Both the position numbers and the translations under genes were made by a program. The notes beneath the pieces are model-generated. The model saw only the letters and a program-made list of their open reading frames with translations, searched no databases and was not told where the DNA came from. A DNA stretch of 64,000 bases from Brevibacillus choshinensis (GTDB taxonomy: Bacteria > Bacillota > Bacilli > Brevibacillales > Brevibacillaceae), in the NCBI RefSeq assembly GCF_016811915.1, contig NZ_CP069127.1, positions 3,819,001 through 3,883,000 on the forward strand, written 5' to 3'. Shown piece after piece: positions 17,251 to 25,531 of the stretch; position 1 is the first letter of the stretch, and the number at the start of each line of letters is the position of its first letter.

Positions 17251-17908
17251 CGTATTTTTTCATCAATGCAGCCAGTTCGTCCTCGACCTGCTGATCTTTC
17301 CCCAGCTTGGCGATTTCTTCGTCCAGCGATTTTTCCTTTTTGTAGACTTCGCCGCTCGCTTCCGCCTCTGCCTCGAGCTGGAGCGCTTTGTCTTCCATTC
17401 GTTTCAAGCCTGCCATAGCGGAGTTGGAGTCGAAACCGGCCATCGCTTGATTGATCGTTTTTTGAGCTTTCGCTGCGTTCACGCGGGCAACCAATGTCTC
17501 GCGTTTGTTTTTCAGCTCGGTCACCTGTTTTTTCATCTCGGCCAGCTTGTCGCGCAGTCCGTCTGCAGCCGCTTTGTTTTTCTCGAAAGCGTCCTTGTAC
17601 TCGTTCATTTTTTGCTCAGCCGCTTTTTTCTCTTCCAAAGCGCGGCGTGCCAGGTCGATATTTTTCGCCTGTGCGGCTACGTGCGCTTGCTCTTCCCGCT
17701 TCTTCACCAATGCTTCCTGCTCTTCATACAGGACTTTGAATTTCTTTTCCAGAGCGATTTGGGCAGCGACTGCCTTTTCCGCTTCCTCCAGATCCTCTTG
17801 CATATCGCGCAGGTATTGGTCGGTCATTTTAATAGGATCCTCTGCCTTTTCGATGAGGGCATACAGATTGGACATCGTCAAATCACGCAGTCTTTTAAAA
17901 ATGGACAT
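17243..17908 (-). CDS. pspA: PspA/IM30 family phage-shock protein
   Basis: This 221-residue protein is alpha-helical and coiled-coil throughout, as expected for PspA/IM30. It starts with MSIFKRLRDLTMSNLYALIEKAEDP, cut here for brevity to its key part: the amphipathic N-terminal helix and the conserved AEDP turn. Heptad-rich helices with many Glu, Lys and Ala follow. PspA polymers bind stressed membranes from the cytoplasmic side. A perfect sigma-W-type promoter lies 74 bases upstream, in line with the sigma-W control of pspA in Bacillus subtilis. The gene leads the DUF350-DUF4178-DUF4247 set. Confidence 0.93.
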   Translation of the reverse strand: MSIFKRLRDLTMSNLYALIEKAEDPIKMTDQYLRDMQEDLEEAEKAVAAQIALEKKFKVLYEEQEALVKKREEQAHVAAQAKNIDLARRALEEKKAAEQKMNEYKDAFEKNKAAADGLRDKLAEMKKQVTELKNKRETLVARVNAAKAQKTINQAMAGFDSNSAMAGLKRMEDKALQLEAEAEASGEVYKKEKSLDEEIAKLGKDQQVEDELAALMKKYEG

Positions 17909-17981
17909 GGATTTTCCTCCTTGAACACTTTGGCTGGAGGAGCGGCTAATTTCTGCAGCCGAACCTCTCTATACATGTATC

Positions 17982-18007
17982 TACGTTCATTAATCAAGTA
18001 AGTTTCA
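17982..18007 (-). promoter_or_regulatory. Sigma-W-type promoter of the pspA cluster
   Basis: On the minus strand TGAAAC (18007-18002), exactly 16 bases, then CGTA (17985-17982) matches the extracytoplasmic-function sigma-W consensus TGAAAC-N16-CGTA without mismatch, and lies just before pspA. Confidence 0.85.
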
Positions 18008-18058
18008 AAGTTATCATCCTGATTTTGAAAAAAACCTTGGAAGCGTACCCACAGCTTG

Positions 18059-20209
18059 TCAGTCCCGGTGCACCTTTGCCTTTTTCTCCTGCTCATCCCA
18101 AAGAAGATAGGCGTCAAATTTTTCTTTGCCCTTCTGGAAGCCCTTGATCAGATTGCTCTTTCCGGTTTCCATCACTTTCTTGACCATCGCGGCTGAGATT
18201 TTCTTGCCCAAAATCGTTTTCGAGACAGTCACACTGCACTGGCTCTTTTTGTAGTTGGCACAGCCGTAAAAGTCGCCCTTGTCGACCACATCCCCGCCAC
18301 AGGCCCTGCAGGACGCTACTTTGGAGCCAAGCGTGAACTTGGAGGCCTGCTTCGGCATCGAGGTAACATCATAGCTCTCCAGCTTCCACTCGCGAGACTG
18401 CTCCACCGCGTCCTCGACGATTTTGTGGGACAGCTTGCGCACCTGCTCCATGAACGCTTGGGCAGATGCCTCCCCTTGACCGATCTGGCCCAATCGCTGC
18501 TCCCAGCGTGCCGTCATCTCTGGCGACGCCAAGATCTTTTCACCGATCACATCGATCAGGAGCGTTCCTTTTTGCGTGGCAAACACCTGATTCTTGCGGA
18601 CCTCGATGTATTTGCGCTCTTTGAGCATGTTGATAATTCCCGCACGGGTCGCTTCCGTGCCGAGACCCTCTGTCTTCATCAGCACTTTTTCCAGCTCCTG
18701 ATTGTCCAGGTGCTTGCCGGCGGTCTTCATCAAAGTGATCAACTGACCCTCCGTATAGCGCTTGGGTGGCTGAGTCTTGCTCTCCTTTGCCTCTACCTTG
18801 CGCACTTTTCCCGTATCACCCTTTGCCAGTGGCGGAAGGATGGACTCCTTGTCTTCCTTTTCCTCATCAAACAGCACGTCCCGCCAGCCGGATCGAATCT
18901 GCACCTTGCCTTTGCTGATAAAAACAGCTCGACCATCGACCAGAGTGGTCAGGGTCGTGTAGTCAAACAACGCACTCTCACAGTGAGCTGCAATCAGCCG
19001 CCGCGCCACCAGATCGTAGATTTTCCGCTCGTCATCAGGGAGTCTCGAGATGTTTGGCACCTGTTCCGTCGGAATAATCGCGTAGTGGTCCGTTACTTTT
19101 TTCTGATTGACGTATCGGCGATCCTGTGCAATTGAAGTTTTCGGTGTTGGAAAGCACGCCTGAAAATCCGGCTGCCTGGACAGCTTGGACAAAATCTCAG
19201 GAAAAGTCTTGGCTTCTTCTGCCGTCACAAAGGAGGAATCAGAGCGCGGGTACGACAGGATTCCTTTCACATACAGCTTTTGCGCGATTTCCAGCGTCTT
19301 CTGCGGCGAGTACTTGAAGAGCTTGTTGGCCGTCGCCTGAAGGGAAGAGAGATTGAAAAGATACGGCGGCAAAAACTCTTTGCGCTCCGTCTCTACCTCG
19401 TGCACCTGTGCCGGCTTGTCTTTGCAAAACGCTGCGATCCGCTCCGCGAGAGCCTGGTCCTTGATTCGCGACTCTCCTTCATTGTGCCAAACGCCTTCGT
19501 AGCGCTTTTTGTCCACCTCGAAGGTCGCTTTCACTTCCCAAAAAGGCTCCGGTTTGAAGGAGGCGATTTCCTTTTCCCGCTTGACCACGAGCGCCAAGGT
19601 AGGCGTCTGGACACGACCCGCCGAAAAGACGTCGCTGATCCCCTTTTGCTTCAGCAAAATCGTGTAGACGCGGGAGGCATTCATCCCTACCAGCCAGTCG
19701 GCACAGGAGCGGCTGTAGGCTTCGTAGTACAGATTCCGTGTCTCGTTCTCGTCAAGCAGCGATTCAAAGCCTGCTGTGACCGCCTTCTCCGTCAAGGATG
19801 AGATCCACAGTCGCTTCATCGGCTTGTGGACACCGCACTGCTCCACGATGGTCCGGATGATCAGCTCTCCCTCGCGCCCCGCATCGCCAGCATGGATGAT
19901 GCCGTTTACGTCCGATCGCTTCAGCAATTGCTTGATGATCGAAAACTGTTTGGCTTTGGAGCGCATGACCTGATGACGAAAGGTATCCGGAATGAGCGGC
20001 AATGTCTGGATCGACCACTTTTTCCAAGCGGGATTGTACGCCTCAGGTGGAACCAGCTCACATACGTGCCCGACCGCCCAGGTAAAAAAGGCCCCCTTGG
20101 GGAAATGCCGGTTGGGATGCACCTCGAGATAGCCCTGCTGCTTTCTATGTGGAAACGGACTGGCAAGCTTCATCGCCTGGTCCGGTTTTTCTGCAATGAC
20201 GACCTTCAT
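18059..20209 (-). CDS. topB: DNA topoisomerase III
   Basis: This is a 716-residue type IA topoisomerase. The N-terminal Toprim domain shows VVIAEKP and HAGDAGREGELI (residues 107-118). The catalytic tyrosine is Tyr320 in ILSYPRSDSS, and SAGRVQTPTLALV (about 196-208) is the second family motif. The C terminus has a zinc-ribbon-like CRACGG...CANYKKSQC pattern and a basic end. It relaxes or decatenates DNA by single-strand passage. It stands between the pspA unit and the DUF2515 gene, transcribed alone as far as can be seen. Confidence 0.95.
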   Translation of the reverse strand: MKVVIAEKPDQAMKLASPFPHRKQQGYLEVHPNRHFPKGAFFTWAVGHVCELVPPEAYNPAWKKWSIQTLPLIPDTFRHQVMRSKAKQFSIIKQLLKRSDVNGIIHAGDAGREGELIIRTIVEQCGVHKPMKRLWISSLTEKAVTAGFESLLDENETRNLYYEAYSRSCADWLVGMNASRVYTILLKQKGISDVFSAGRVQTPTLALVVKREKEIASFKPEPFWEVKATFEVDKKRYEGVWHNEGESRIKDQALAERIAAFCKDKPAQVHEVETERKEFLPPYLFNLSSLQATANKLFKYSPQKTLEIAQKLYVKGILSYPRSDSSFVTAEEAKTFPEILSKLSRQPDFQACFPTPKTSIAQDRRYVNQKKVTDHYAIIPTEQVPNISRLPDDERKIYDLVARRLIAAHCESALFDYTTLTTLVDGRAVFISKGKVQIRSGWRDVLFDEEKEDKESILPPLAKGDTGKVRKVEAKESKTQPPKRYTEGQLITLMKTAGKHLDNQELEKVLMKTEGLGTEATRAGIINMLKERKYIEVRKNQVFATQKGTLLIDVIGEKILASPEMTARWEQRLGQIGQGEASAQAFMEQVRKLSHKIVEDAVEQSREWKLESYDVTSMPKQASKFTLGSKVASCRACGGDVVDKGDFYGCANYKKSQCSVTVSKTILGKKISAAMVKKVMETGKSNLIKGFQKGKEKFDAYLLWDEQEKKAKVHRD

Positions 20210-20323
20210 AGACTTCCTACTCCCTATCTGTTGCGAGTATTTCTGCGATTCCTCGGGAACAAAACATTCGTTCCCTTCCCTATTTTACTATAACCGCAGC
20301 TGAATGAAGAGGAAATCATTTCC

Positions 20324-21475
20324 TCATGGTTCTTTGGCACCAAAGATTTTCCCGCGTGCCAGGACCGCAAGCTCAATCTTTTCCAACGTTCGGCAATAGG
20401 CTTCTCCCCTATTCACTGGAGCCGGCGCCTTCTCCTTGGGAATCCGCAGGTAGGACAGGACACTTCGGTCGCGATACCACTCCCGTTCTGCAGGCATCTC
20501 GTGCTTCACCTGCTTCCAAGCCTGCCGCAGGGTGGGAGAATACAGCCGCTTGGCACCGGGGACGAGCAGACAGTCCCCTACTCTTCTTTGATAAGGCTTG
20601 CCAGGCACGCTTTCCTTGACATCGTGAAAGAGGTGCGGCCAAAAGTCTTTGCGTGAGCCCGTATGAGCCTGCCCGCGCGCCCAGCCGAAAACTGCCTGAA
20701 GCAAGAAATCGTCCCGAAACAAGAGAGCGTACAGACGTTTTCCCAGCGAGATCCGCTCGGTTACTGAGGCAAAATGGGAGACCGTCTCCCCGACGAGTCG
20801 CAGGGGCTGCCCATCGCCAGCACAGGGAAACAGGATCTGATTGAGAGCCAGCAATTCCTGAATGGCAAAAGGCAAAGTGCCGAGAACGGTCTTTTGGTAG
20901 GACTCCTCCTTCATGACCTGCTCCTCCAGATGCTGCTGCTCGTTGATAATCAGCCCCACCGCCAGGAGGTCGCGATCCCCCTCTCTCCAGAACTGATTCC
21001 AGAGGGCTTGGGTAAACACGGATACGTGAAAATGGGGCAGAAGGTGAAAAAGGTTGGTCTTCTGACGCACACATTCTTCATACAGTAGCAATTGAGGGTA
21101 GGCGTCCTGGAAGATCAGCCAATTTCCCCGCTCGAGAAACAGGAAGTAATCGTTTTGTTCTTTTGGGGAAAGCAGCTTGGGCAGAAGCTCACCTCGAAGA
21201 TCCGTCATGCTCCAGCCCGCGTTTCTGGAAACCAGATGAGCAAGCAGCGCCCAGTGAATCTCGGTATGCTTCTGGTAATATTCCACATACGCTCGGGTTC
21301 TTTCGACGTTGTCTTGATTGCGCAAAAATGTCTGCTCCTTGATGTGCTCCACGATTTTTTGCTCTTTCGCAGGGAGGGAAACTCCTTCGGGCATTTCTTT
21401 CTCCCTGGCTATGGCCTGTTTGATTTCTTTGGCAAGGGACAATAGAGGCGGATCGAACATCCATGAGAATCCCAC
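20324..21475 (-). CDS. DUF2515 (YppC-like) protein
   Basis: This 383-residue cytoplasmic protein resembles DUF2515 proteins such as Bacillus YppC: KIVEHIKEQTFLRNQDNVER, then HWALLAHLVSRNAGWSMTDL and LFLERGNWLIFQDAYPQLLL. It is rich in aromatic residues and leucine, has no signal peptide and no recognisable catalytic motif. It lies divergent from the triterpene cyclase gene and upstream of topB on the same strand. A small palindrome GAGGAAATCATTTCCTC follows the stop codon. Function unknown. Confidence 0.65.
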   Translation of the reverse strand: MGFSWMFDPPLLSLAKEIKQAIAREKEMPEGVSLPAKEQKIVEHIKEQTFLRNQDNVERTRAYVEYYQKHTEIHWALLAHLVSRNAGWSMTDLRGELLPKLLSPKEQNDYFLFLERGNWLIFQDAYPQLLLYEECVRQKTNLFHLLPHFHVSVFTQALWNQFWREGDRDLLAVGLIINEQQHLEEQVMKEESYQKTVLGTLPFAIQELLALNQILFPCAGDGQPLRLVGETVSHFASVTERISLGKRLYALLFRDDFLLQAVFGWARGQAHTGSRKDFWPHLFHDVKESVPGKPYQRRVGDCLLVPGAKRLYSPTLRQAWKQVKHEMPAEREWYRDRSVLSYLRIPKEKAPAPVNRGEAYCRTLEKIELAVLARGKIFGAKEP

Positions 21476-21525
21476 AAAAGCCCCTCCTCTCTCATCACGT
21501 CCCCTAGCATCAGGAGGTGAATGGG

Positions 21526-23430
21526 TTGCGTGAAGTAAGAAGTGAGATTCACCGCATGCAAACGGCCCTTACGCAAAGGCAGGCTCAGGACGGTTCGTGG
21601 CGTTTTTGTCTGGAGAGCGGAACGGTGACGGACGCTCACATGATCATCCTATTGCGTACCTTGGGGATTCATGATGAGGAATTGGTGCTTGGACTTGTGA
21701 ATCGAATTGCAAATCTACAGCAGGCAAATGGAGCTTGGAAGCTGTACCATGACGAGCCAGTCGGCAACCTGTCAGCGACCATCGATTCCTACTATGCCCT
21801 GCTGTACTCCGGCTATCTGAAGAAAACGGATCCACGCATGGATGCGGCCCGAAGATTTATAAAGGAAAAGGGGGGAATGACGGACGCAAACATGATGACG
21901 AAAATGACGGCCGCCTTGACAGGACAATACCCGTGGCCCAAGCATTTCGTCGTTCCTGTCGAGCTTTCCCTGCTTCCCGCTTCCTTTCCACTCAGCTTCT
22001 ATGATTTTGTCGGCTATGCGCGAGTGCATCTCGCACCGATGATGATTTTTGCCGATCGCAAGTACGTCCATCCCCGTTCTGCGTCCCCTGACTTGTCCGA
22101 TTTGTTCGTCGGCACAGCGATCTCTCCCGGTGTCTATCCGCATCGACAGATCGAGCGATTCTCCAAAGATGCACAGAGCTTTCTCGCATCCATCCACGAC
22201 TATGTCCGATCGCTTCCCTTTCTTTCTTCCCAGCTGCGTGAAGTAGCCTTGCGTCGATTAGAGACGTACATGCTGAAGAGGATTGAGCCAGACGGCACCT
22301 TGTACACCTATTCGACCTCCACCTTTTTCATGATCTTCGCCTTGCTGGCACAGGGCTATTCCCAGCAGGATCCTCGCATCCTCCATGCCATGCAGGGGCT
22401 GAAGTCCGCCGTGTATCCGACAAGGAATGGTCCTCACCTGCAGCTTGCTACTTCTGCCGTCTGGGATACCGCATTGATCACCTACGCCCTGCAGAGCTCG
22501 GGCATGGATACGTCACATCCCAGTCTTCAAAGCGCCCTGAACTACCTGCTCGGAAAGCAGCAAACCACCTATGGCGACTGGAAGCTACGTAATCCTCGAG
22601 CGACACCAGGAGGCTGGGGATTTTCGGATCAAAACACCATGAACCCAGACATCGATGACACGACGGCTGCTTTGCGAGCCATTCACCCTGCAGCACAAAA
22701 AGAACCAGCCGCCCAAGCTGCATGGAAACGAGGGCTGAACTGGCTGCTGTCCATGCAAAATGACGACGGCGGTTGGCCTGCCTTTGAAAAAAATACGAAT
22801 TCTCCTGTCATCCGCCAGCTGCCGATCGAGGGCTCTGATACGGTCAGTACAGACCCATCGTCGGCCGACTTGACGGGGCGCACGCTGGAATTTCTCGGCA
22901 ATTATGCGGGGATGAACCAGTCAGATCCTCAAGTGCAAAGAGCGATCAGCTGGCTGAAAAGAAACCAGCATGCAGATGGTTCCTGGTATGGAAGATGGGG
23001 CATCGCATACCTCTATGGCACTTGGGCTGCGCTCACCGGTATGATGGCGACCGGGGTGTCCGCTAGCGATCCAAGCGTCCAAAAAGCCGTAAACTGGCTA
23101 TTGAAACAGCAAAATCCCGATGGCGGCTGGGGTGAATCTTGCAAAAGCGATGAGCGGCTAGCGTACATTCCTCTCGGTGCAAGCACCCCCTCCCAAACCG
23201 CGTGGGCTGTCGATGCACTTGTCGCTGTCTTTTCAGAGCCGAATCCTGCAATCGAGAGAGGCATCGATTACCTTCTCCACACCGGAACCACGCAGGATTG
23301 GACGACCGCCTATTCGACAGGTGGCGGGCGTCCGGGTGGCATTTATTTTGCGTACCATAGCTACCGTTGGATCTGGCCGCTCCTTGCGCTCAGCCATTAT
23401 GAGAGAAAATACGGGCGCCCTCTTCCTTAA
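21526..23430 (+). CDS. Squalene-hopene/sesquarterpene-type cyclase
   Basis: The protein has about 634 residues. AGGAGG at 21512-21517 points to the TTG at 21526; an in-frame GTG at 21517 overlaps the ribosome binding site. It is a class II terpene cyclase: the protonating DXDD motif is Asp375-Ile-Asp-Asp378, and several QW repeats are visible (ADGSW, QNDDGGW, QNPDGGWGES). Length and sequence are close to Bacillus SqhC, which cyclises tetraprenyl-beta-curcumene and squalene derivatives; hopanoid synthesis from squalene is the alternative. No squalene synthase genes lie nearby. The product probably enters the membrane or spore envelope. It converges with a gerPD-like gene, the two stop codons sharing TTAA. 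Confidence 0.88.
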   Translation: MREVRSEIHRMQTALTQRQAQDGSWRFCLESGTVTDAHMIILLRTLGIHDEELVLGLVNRIANLQQANGAWKLYHDEPVGNLSATIDSYYALLYSGYLKKTDPRMDAARRFIKEKGGMTDANMMTKMTAALTGQYPWPKHFVVPVELSLLPASFPLSFYDFVGYARVHLAPMMIFADRKYVHPRSASPDLSDLFVGTAISPGVYPHRQIERFSKDAQSFLASIHDYVRSLPFLSSQLREVALRRLETYMLKRIEPDGTLYTYSTSTFFMIFALLAQGYSQQDPRILHAMQGLKSAVYPTRNGPHLQLATSAVWDTALITYALQSSGMDTSHPSLQSALNYLLGKQQTTYGDWKLRNPRATPGGWGFSDQNTMNPDIDDTTAALRAIHPAAQKEPAAQAAWKRGLNWLLSMQNDDGGWPAFEKNTNSPVIRQLPIEGSDTVSTDPSSADLTGRTLEFLGNYAGMNQSDPQVQRAISWLKRNQHADGSWYGRWGIAYLYGTWAALTGMMATGVSASDPSVQKAVNWLLKQQNPDGGWGESCKSDERLAYIPLGASTPSQTAWAVDALVAVFSEPNPAIERGIDYLLHTGTTQDWTTAYSTGGGRPGGIYFAYHSYRWIWPLLALSHYERKYGRPLP

Positions 23431-23615
23431 CGCAGCGTGGAGCGGATCGGCACCTGTTTGCTGATGATGAGCGAATCGACAGGGGTATCAAAAACCGAGG
23501 AGCATACGATTTCTTCGGTGTCACCAATCAATACGATCGAGGATTGCGATACACCATCACTTGAGAATTTCCCGATCTCCAGCTTTTGATTATTTACGGT
23601 CATCTTCAGTTCCAT
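23427..23615 (-). CDS. GerPD-like spore protein, second copy
   Basis: This 62-residue protein starts at an ATG after GGGGGAG. It has the short GerP-family pattern: VNNQKLEIGKF, then SQSSIVLIGDTEEI and SSVFDTPVDSLII. It resembles GerPD, of which another copy sits within the gerP operon at 24914. It lies on the opposite strand and converges with the cyclase gene, the two stops overlapping. A sequence AC-N17-CATA-N3-TG upstream resembles a sigma-K promoter, so mother-cell expression is likely. GerP proteins make the coat permeable to germinants; the role of this extra copy is unknown. Confidence 0.65.
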   Translation of the reverse strand: MELKMTVNNQKLEIGKFSSDGVSQSSIVLIGDTEEIVCSSVFDTPVDSLIISKQVPIRSTLR

Positions 23616-23673
23616 TGCTGTCTCCCCCTATTTGTGAAATCAGCCATTTATCTGTCAGCCAAGGCTGATCGTT

Positions 23674-23701
23674 CATCTTATGCCAGCGCCCATCAATAGG
23701 T
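23674..23701 (-). promoter_or_regulatory. Sigma-K-like promoter of the extra gerPD-like gene
   Basis: On the minus strand AC, 17 bases, then CATAAGATG resembles the sigma-K consensus AC-N16/17-CATA-N3-TA with one mismatch in the last pair. It lies about 60 bases before the start codon. Confidence 0.45.
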
Positions 23702-23718
23702 GGCAAAAACAGGTATGA

Positions 23719-23745
23719 ACACCCAATGGTCAATCACATACAATA
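23719..23745 (+). promoter_or_regulatory. Sigma-K-type promoter of the gerP operon
   Basis: AC at 23719-23720, exactly 16 bases, CATA at 23737-23740, three bases, TA at 23744-23745: a perfect match to the consensus AC-N16-CATA-N3-TA. It lies 33 bases before the first gerP gene, in line with sigma-K control of gerP in Bacillus. Confidence 0.8.
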
Positions 23746-23778
23746 CAAAAAGGATTTCTCCAGAAAGGTGTAGATACC

Positions 23779-24030
23779 ATGCCTGCCATCGTCGGAGTAA
23801 TCAATATCAACAGCATCAGCGGTGTCTTCAACGTCGGGGATGTCCGAAAGATCTCGCCAACGAGCTACACCAAAACCTTTGCTGGCGGGGGGTCCTTTAA
23901 TTCAGGCACCACTCTCAATGTGAAAATTCCGCGTAGCGTGATCTACGTCAATGAAATCAAGCCGGACGAATGGCCAGCCTTCGTCGAAGACATACGTGAT
24001 CCGCGCACCGAGGGACGGGATTCAACTTGA
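23779..24030 (+). CDS. gerPA: GerPA/GerPF-family spore germination protein with divergent tail
   Basis: First gene of the operon, 83 residues, with AGAAAGGTG before the ATG. Residues 1-44 match the GerPA/GerPF pattern closely (MPAIVGVININSISGVFNVG, SPTSYTKTFAGGGSFNSG). After residue 45 the usual C terminus with an NTxDPDVxDQ-like end is absent and is replaced by a longer tail (VYVNEIKPDEW-type, ending EGRDST). Neither other forward frame restores the usual end before meeting a stop. It overlaps gerPB by four bases (TTGA). It is probably located in the spore coat. Confidence 0.75.
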   Translation: MPAIVGVININSISGVFNVGDVRKISPTSYTKTFAGGGSFNSGTTLNVKIPRSVIYVNEIKPDEWPAFVEDIRDPRTEGRDST

Positions 24031-24251
24031 ACTTCTTCGTACATCAAAATATCGTCATTCACAACCTCAAGATTGATGGCCTCACCAACTCATCGGTCTT
24101 TCAAATTGGGAGTGCCGGCATGATCAAGCCATTATCCCAGTTATACAATACGGGCTGTTTTACAGAGCCGGCACCACCGGCAGGACCGCTGCCCCAAAGG
24201 GAGCGATCCGATATGTTCGTTCCTCTCGTCCCCTTGGTAGAGCCCCGCTAA
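24027..24251 (+). CDS. gerPB: Spore germination protein GerPB
   Basis: This 74-residue protein starts at a TTG that overlaps the gerPA stop. NLKIDGLTNSSVFQIGSAG followed by KPLSQLYNTGCFTEPAPP is the typical GerPB signature. The C terminus is proline-rich (PLVPLVEPR). It acts with the other GerP proteins in letting germinants pass the coat to the inner receptors. Confidence 0.88.
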   Translation: MNFFVHQNIVIHNLKIDGLTNSSVFQIGSAGMIKPLSQLYNTGCFTEPAPPAGPLPQRERSDMFVPLVPLVEPR

Positions 24252-24292
24252 ACGAGTGTGATTTTGTCAGATGAAAAGTAAGGATGATTGGT

Positions 24293-24445
24293 ATGTACAT
24301 GGGTCCCGAAATGATGCAGTACTTTCAGCAGCTCCATGAGTATTTGCATATGCAAAACAAGAATATGGAAGCGATGAGACAGCTGATTGAAAAGCTCAAC
24401 AAAGACATAGATGAATTGAAAGATAAGCATGTCCCCCGCCCGTGA
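24293..24445 (+). CDS. gerPC: GerPC N-terminal part (split gene, first piece)
   Basis: A 50-residue frame starts at an ATG with AAGGA nine bases upstream. It contains MQYFQQLHEYLHMQNKNM and a coiled-coil helix (IEKLNKDIDELKDK), which is how GerPC begins. It ends in a TGA at 24443-24445, directly after a CCCCC-G-CCC run. The rest of GerPC continues at 24442 in the frame one base back. A one-base deletion, a sequencing error in the C run, a programmed -1 shift or true splitting are all possible. Confidence 0.7.
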   Translation: MYMGPEMMQYFQQLHEYLHMQNKNMEAMRQLIEKLNKDIDELKDKHVPRP

Positions 24446-24924
24446 TCAAAAATGAATATAAATTTGATTTGTTAAAAGTCGAGCGACTGGAAGGGACGCT
24501 GAATATCGGCCTAAATCCCAATGGGGCCGATGCTGGTATGGGCGAGTATTCCATCAATCAATCGAGGGATGAAAGGCCACAGCCCGATCGCTATGATTCC
24601 CCGGCCTTCAAGCGTGTGCAAAAAGAAATCTACGATTATCTCAACCACGATGCGTACCATGCTCTGGAACGAATCGAGGAGGAGGCCGGCTACCCTCTGG
24701 ACGACAACTACCGTGCCTTCATCATGGATGATATCAAAAAGCAGATCGATCCGCGGATCCACTATTATCTCAAGCAAGCTGAAAGCGAAGGCTGGGAGCC
24801 GGAGCATATCGATGCCATTTGTGAGCGCACCATCCAGAAAGTAAAGCGCGACATCAACCGAACCTGCGAAACATTCGTCAAAAATATACCACGCGGGGTG
24901 AATGAGAACGGCCATGATTTATAA
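24442..24924 (+). CDS. gerPC: GerPC C-terminal part (split gene, second piece)
   Basis: A 160-residue frame begins with a GTG that overlaps the stop of the first piece (GTGA). KFDLLKVERLEGTLNIGLNP is the GerPC signature, followed by an acidic, helical C-terminal domain typical of GerPC. I see no ribosome binding site before the GTG, so expression would need translational coupling, frameshifting, or repair of a missing base. Together both pieces give the roughly 200 residues usual for GerPC. The gene overlaps gerPD. Confidence 0.75.
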   Translation: MIKNEYKFDLLKVERLEGTLNIGLNPNGADAGMGEYSINQSRDERPQPDRYDSPAFKRVQKEIYDYLNHDAYHALERIEEEAGYPLDDNYRAFIMDDIKKQIDPRIHYYLKQAESEGWEPEHIDAICERTIQKVKRDINRTCETFVKNIPRGVNENGHDL

Positions 24925-25102
24925 AGTCATTAATGGTGATGTACATGTAGGCTCTGTGAACATTGTCAATCTTGCTTCGGCTGCATCCTTGTTTATTGGG
25001 GATTGCCAATCCGTCATTCTTACTTCCATCAGCGAGACTCCTCCCGAGTCCTATATCGTCGGTGTCGAGCAGCCAGCAGAGACACCTGAGCCTACTCCGT
25101 AA
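24914..25102 (+). CDS. gerPD: Spore germination protein GerPD
   Basis: This 62-residue protein starts at the ATG at 24914 by homology; an in-frame ATG at 24902 is possible. The pattern VINGDVHVGSVNIVNL, ASLFIGDCQSVILTS and TPPESYIVG fits GerPD, and its place between gerPC and gerPE is the canonical one. The C terminus is proline-rich. It overlaps the end of gerPC by 11 bases. Confidence 0.8.
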   Translation: MIYKVINGDVHVGSVNIVNLASAASLFIGDCQSVILTSISETPPESYIVGVEQPAETPEPTP

Positions 25103-25122
25103 ACGAAAGGAGCCGTTCGATC

Positions 25123-25497
25123 GTGTGCAGCAGAACCAGTCACGTTCAATGCTTCACTAACCTTTCCACCGATGCTTCCTCTGTCATCGAGATCGGGGAT
25201 TCGGAGCATTTGGACGCGAACGCCAACATTCTTGCCGTGCAGCGCGATAAAGCTATTTTTTATGAAACGGAATTTGAATTCAACGATTACACGGCTTTTT
25301 CTGAACCGCTTCCCCTTCCCGAAGATTGCGAACCCATCACCATTCAAACGTTTCATGAAAACCCTACGATCCGCGTAGACAAAGTGAACGTCTCCTTTGT
25401 TGCCGCTTCTTCCGTCATTCACATCGGATCGAGTGAATGCGTGGAATTGGAAACCCGCGTCAAAAATATTCGGCACCTAGTCCGAGAACGGCGCTAG
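25123..25497 (+). CDS. gerPE: Spore germination protein GerPE
   Basis: This 124-residue protein starts at a GTG ten bases after GAAAGGAG. GerPE hallmarks are visible: an N-terminal SSVIEIGDSEHLDANANILA segment, LAVQRDKAIFY, then a repeat of the module near the C terminus (VNVSFVAASSVIHIGSSE) ending in RVKNIRHL. It belongs to the operon behind the sigma-K-type promoter. Confidence 0.85.
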   Translation: MCSRTSHVQCFTNLSTDASSVIEIGDSEHLDANANILAVQRDKAIFYETEFEFNDYTAFSEPLPLPEDCEPITIQTFHENPTIRVDKVNVSFVAASSVIHIGSSECVELETRVKNIRHLVRERR

Positions 25498-25531
25498 CCG
25501 ATGGTGGCGATTGTGAAGGGAGGAGATATCG

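Noticed and set aside
17003-18001. A 332-codon Phe- and Leu-rich plus-strand frame opposite pspA
   Set aside because: Its hydrophobic look is the mirror image of the Lys/Glu-rich coiled coil of PspA. It has no ribosome binding site or conserved motif.
24442-24924. Reading the second gerPC piece as an independent gene
   Set aside because: It has no ribosome binding site of its own, overlaps the stop of the first piece and supplies exactly the missing C-terminal part of GerPC. I therefore list it as part of a split gene.
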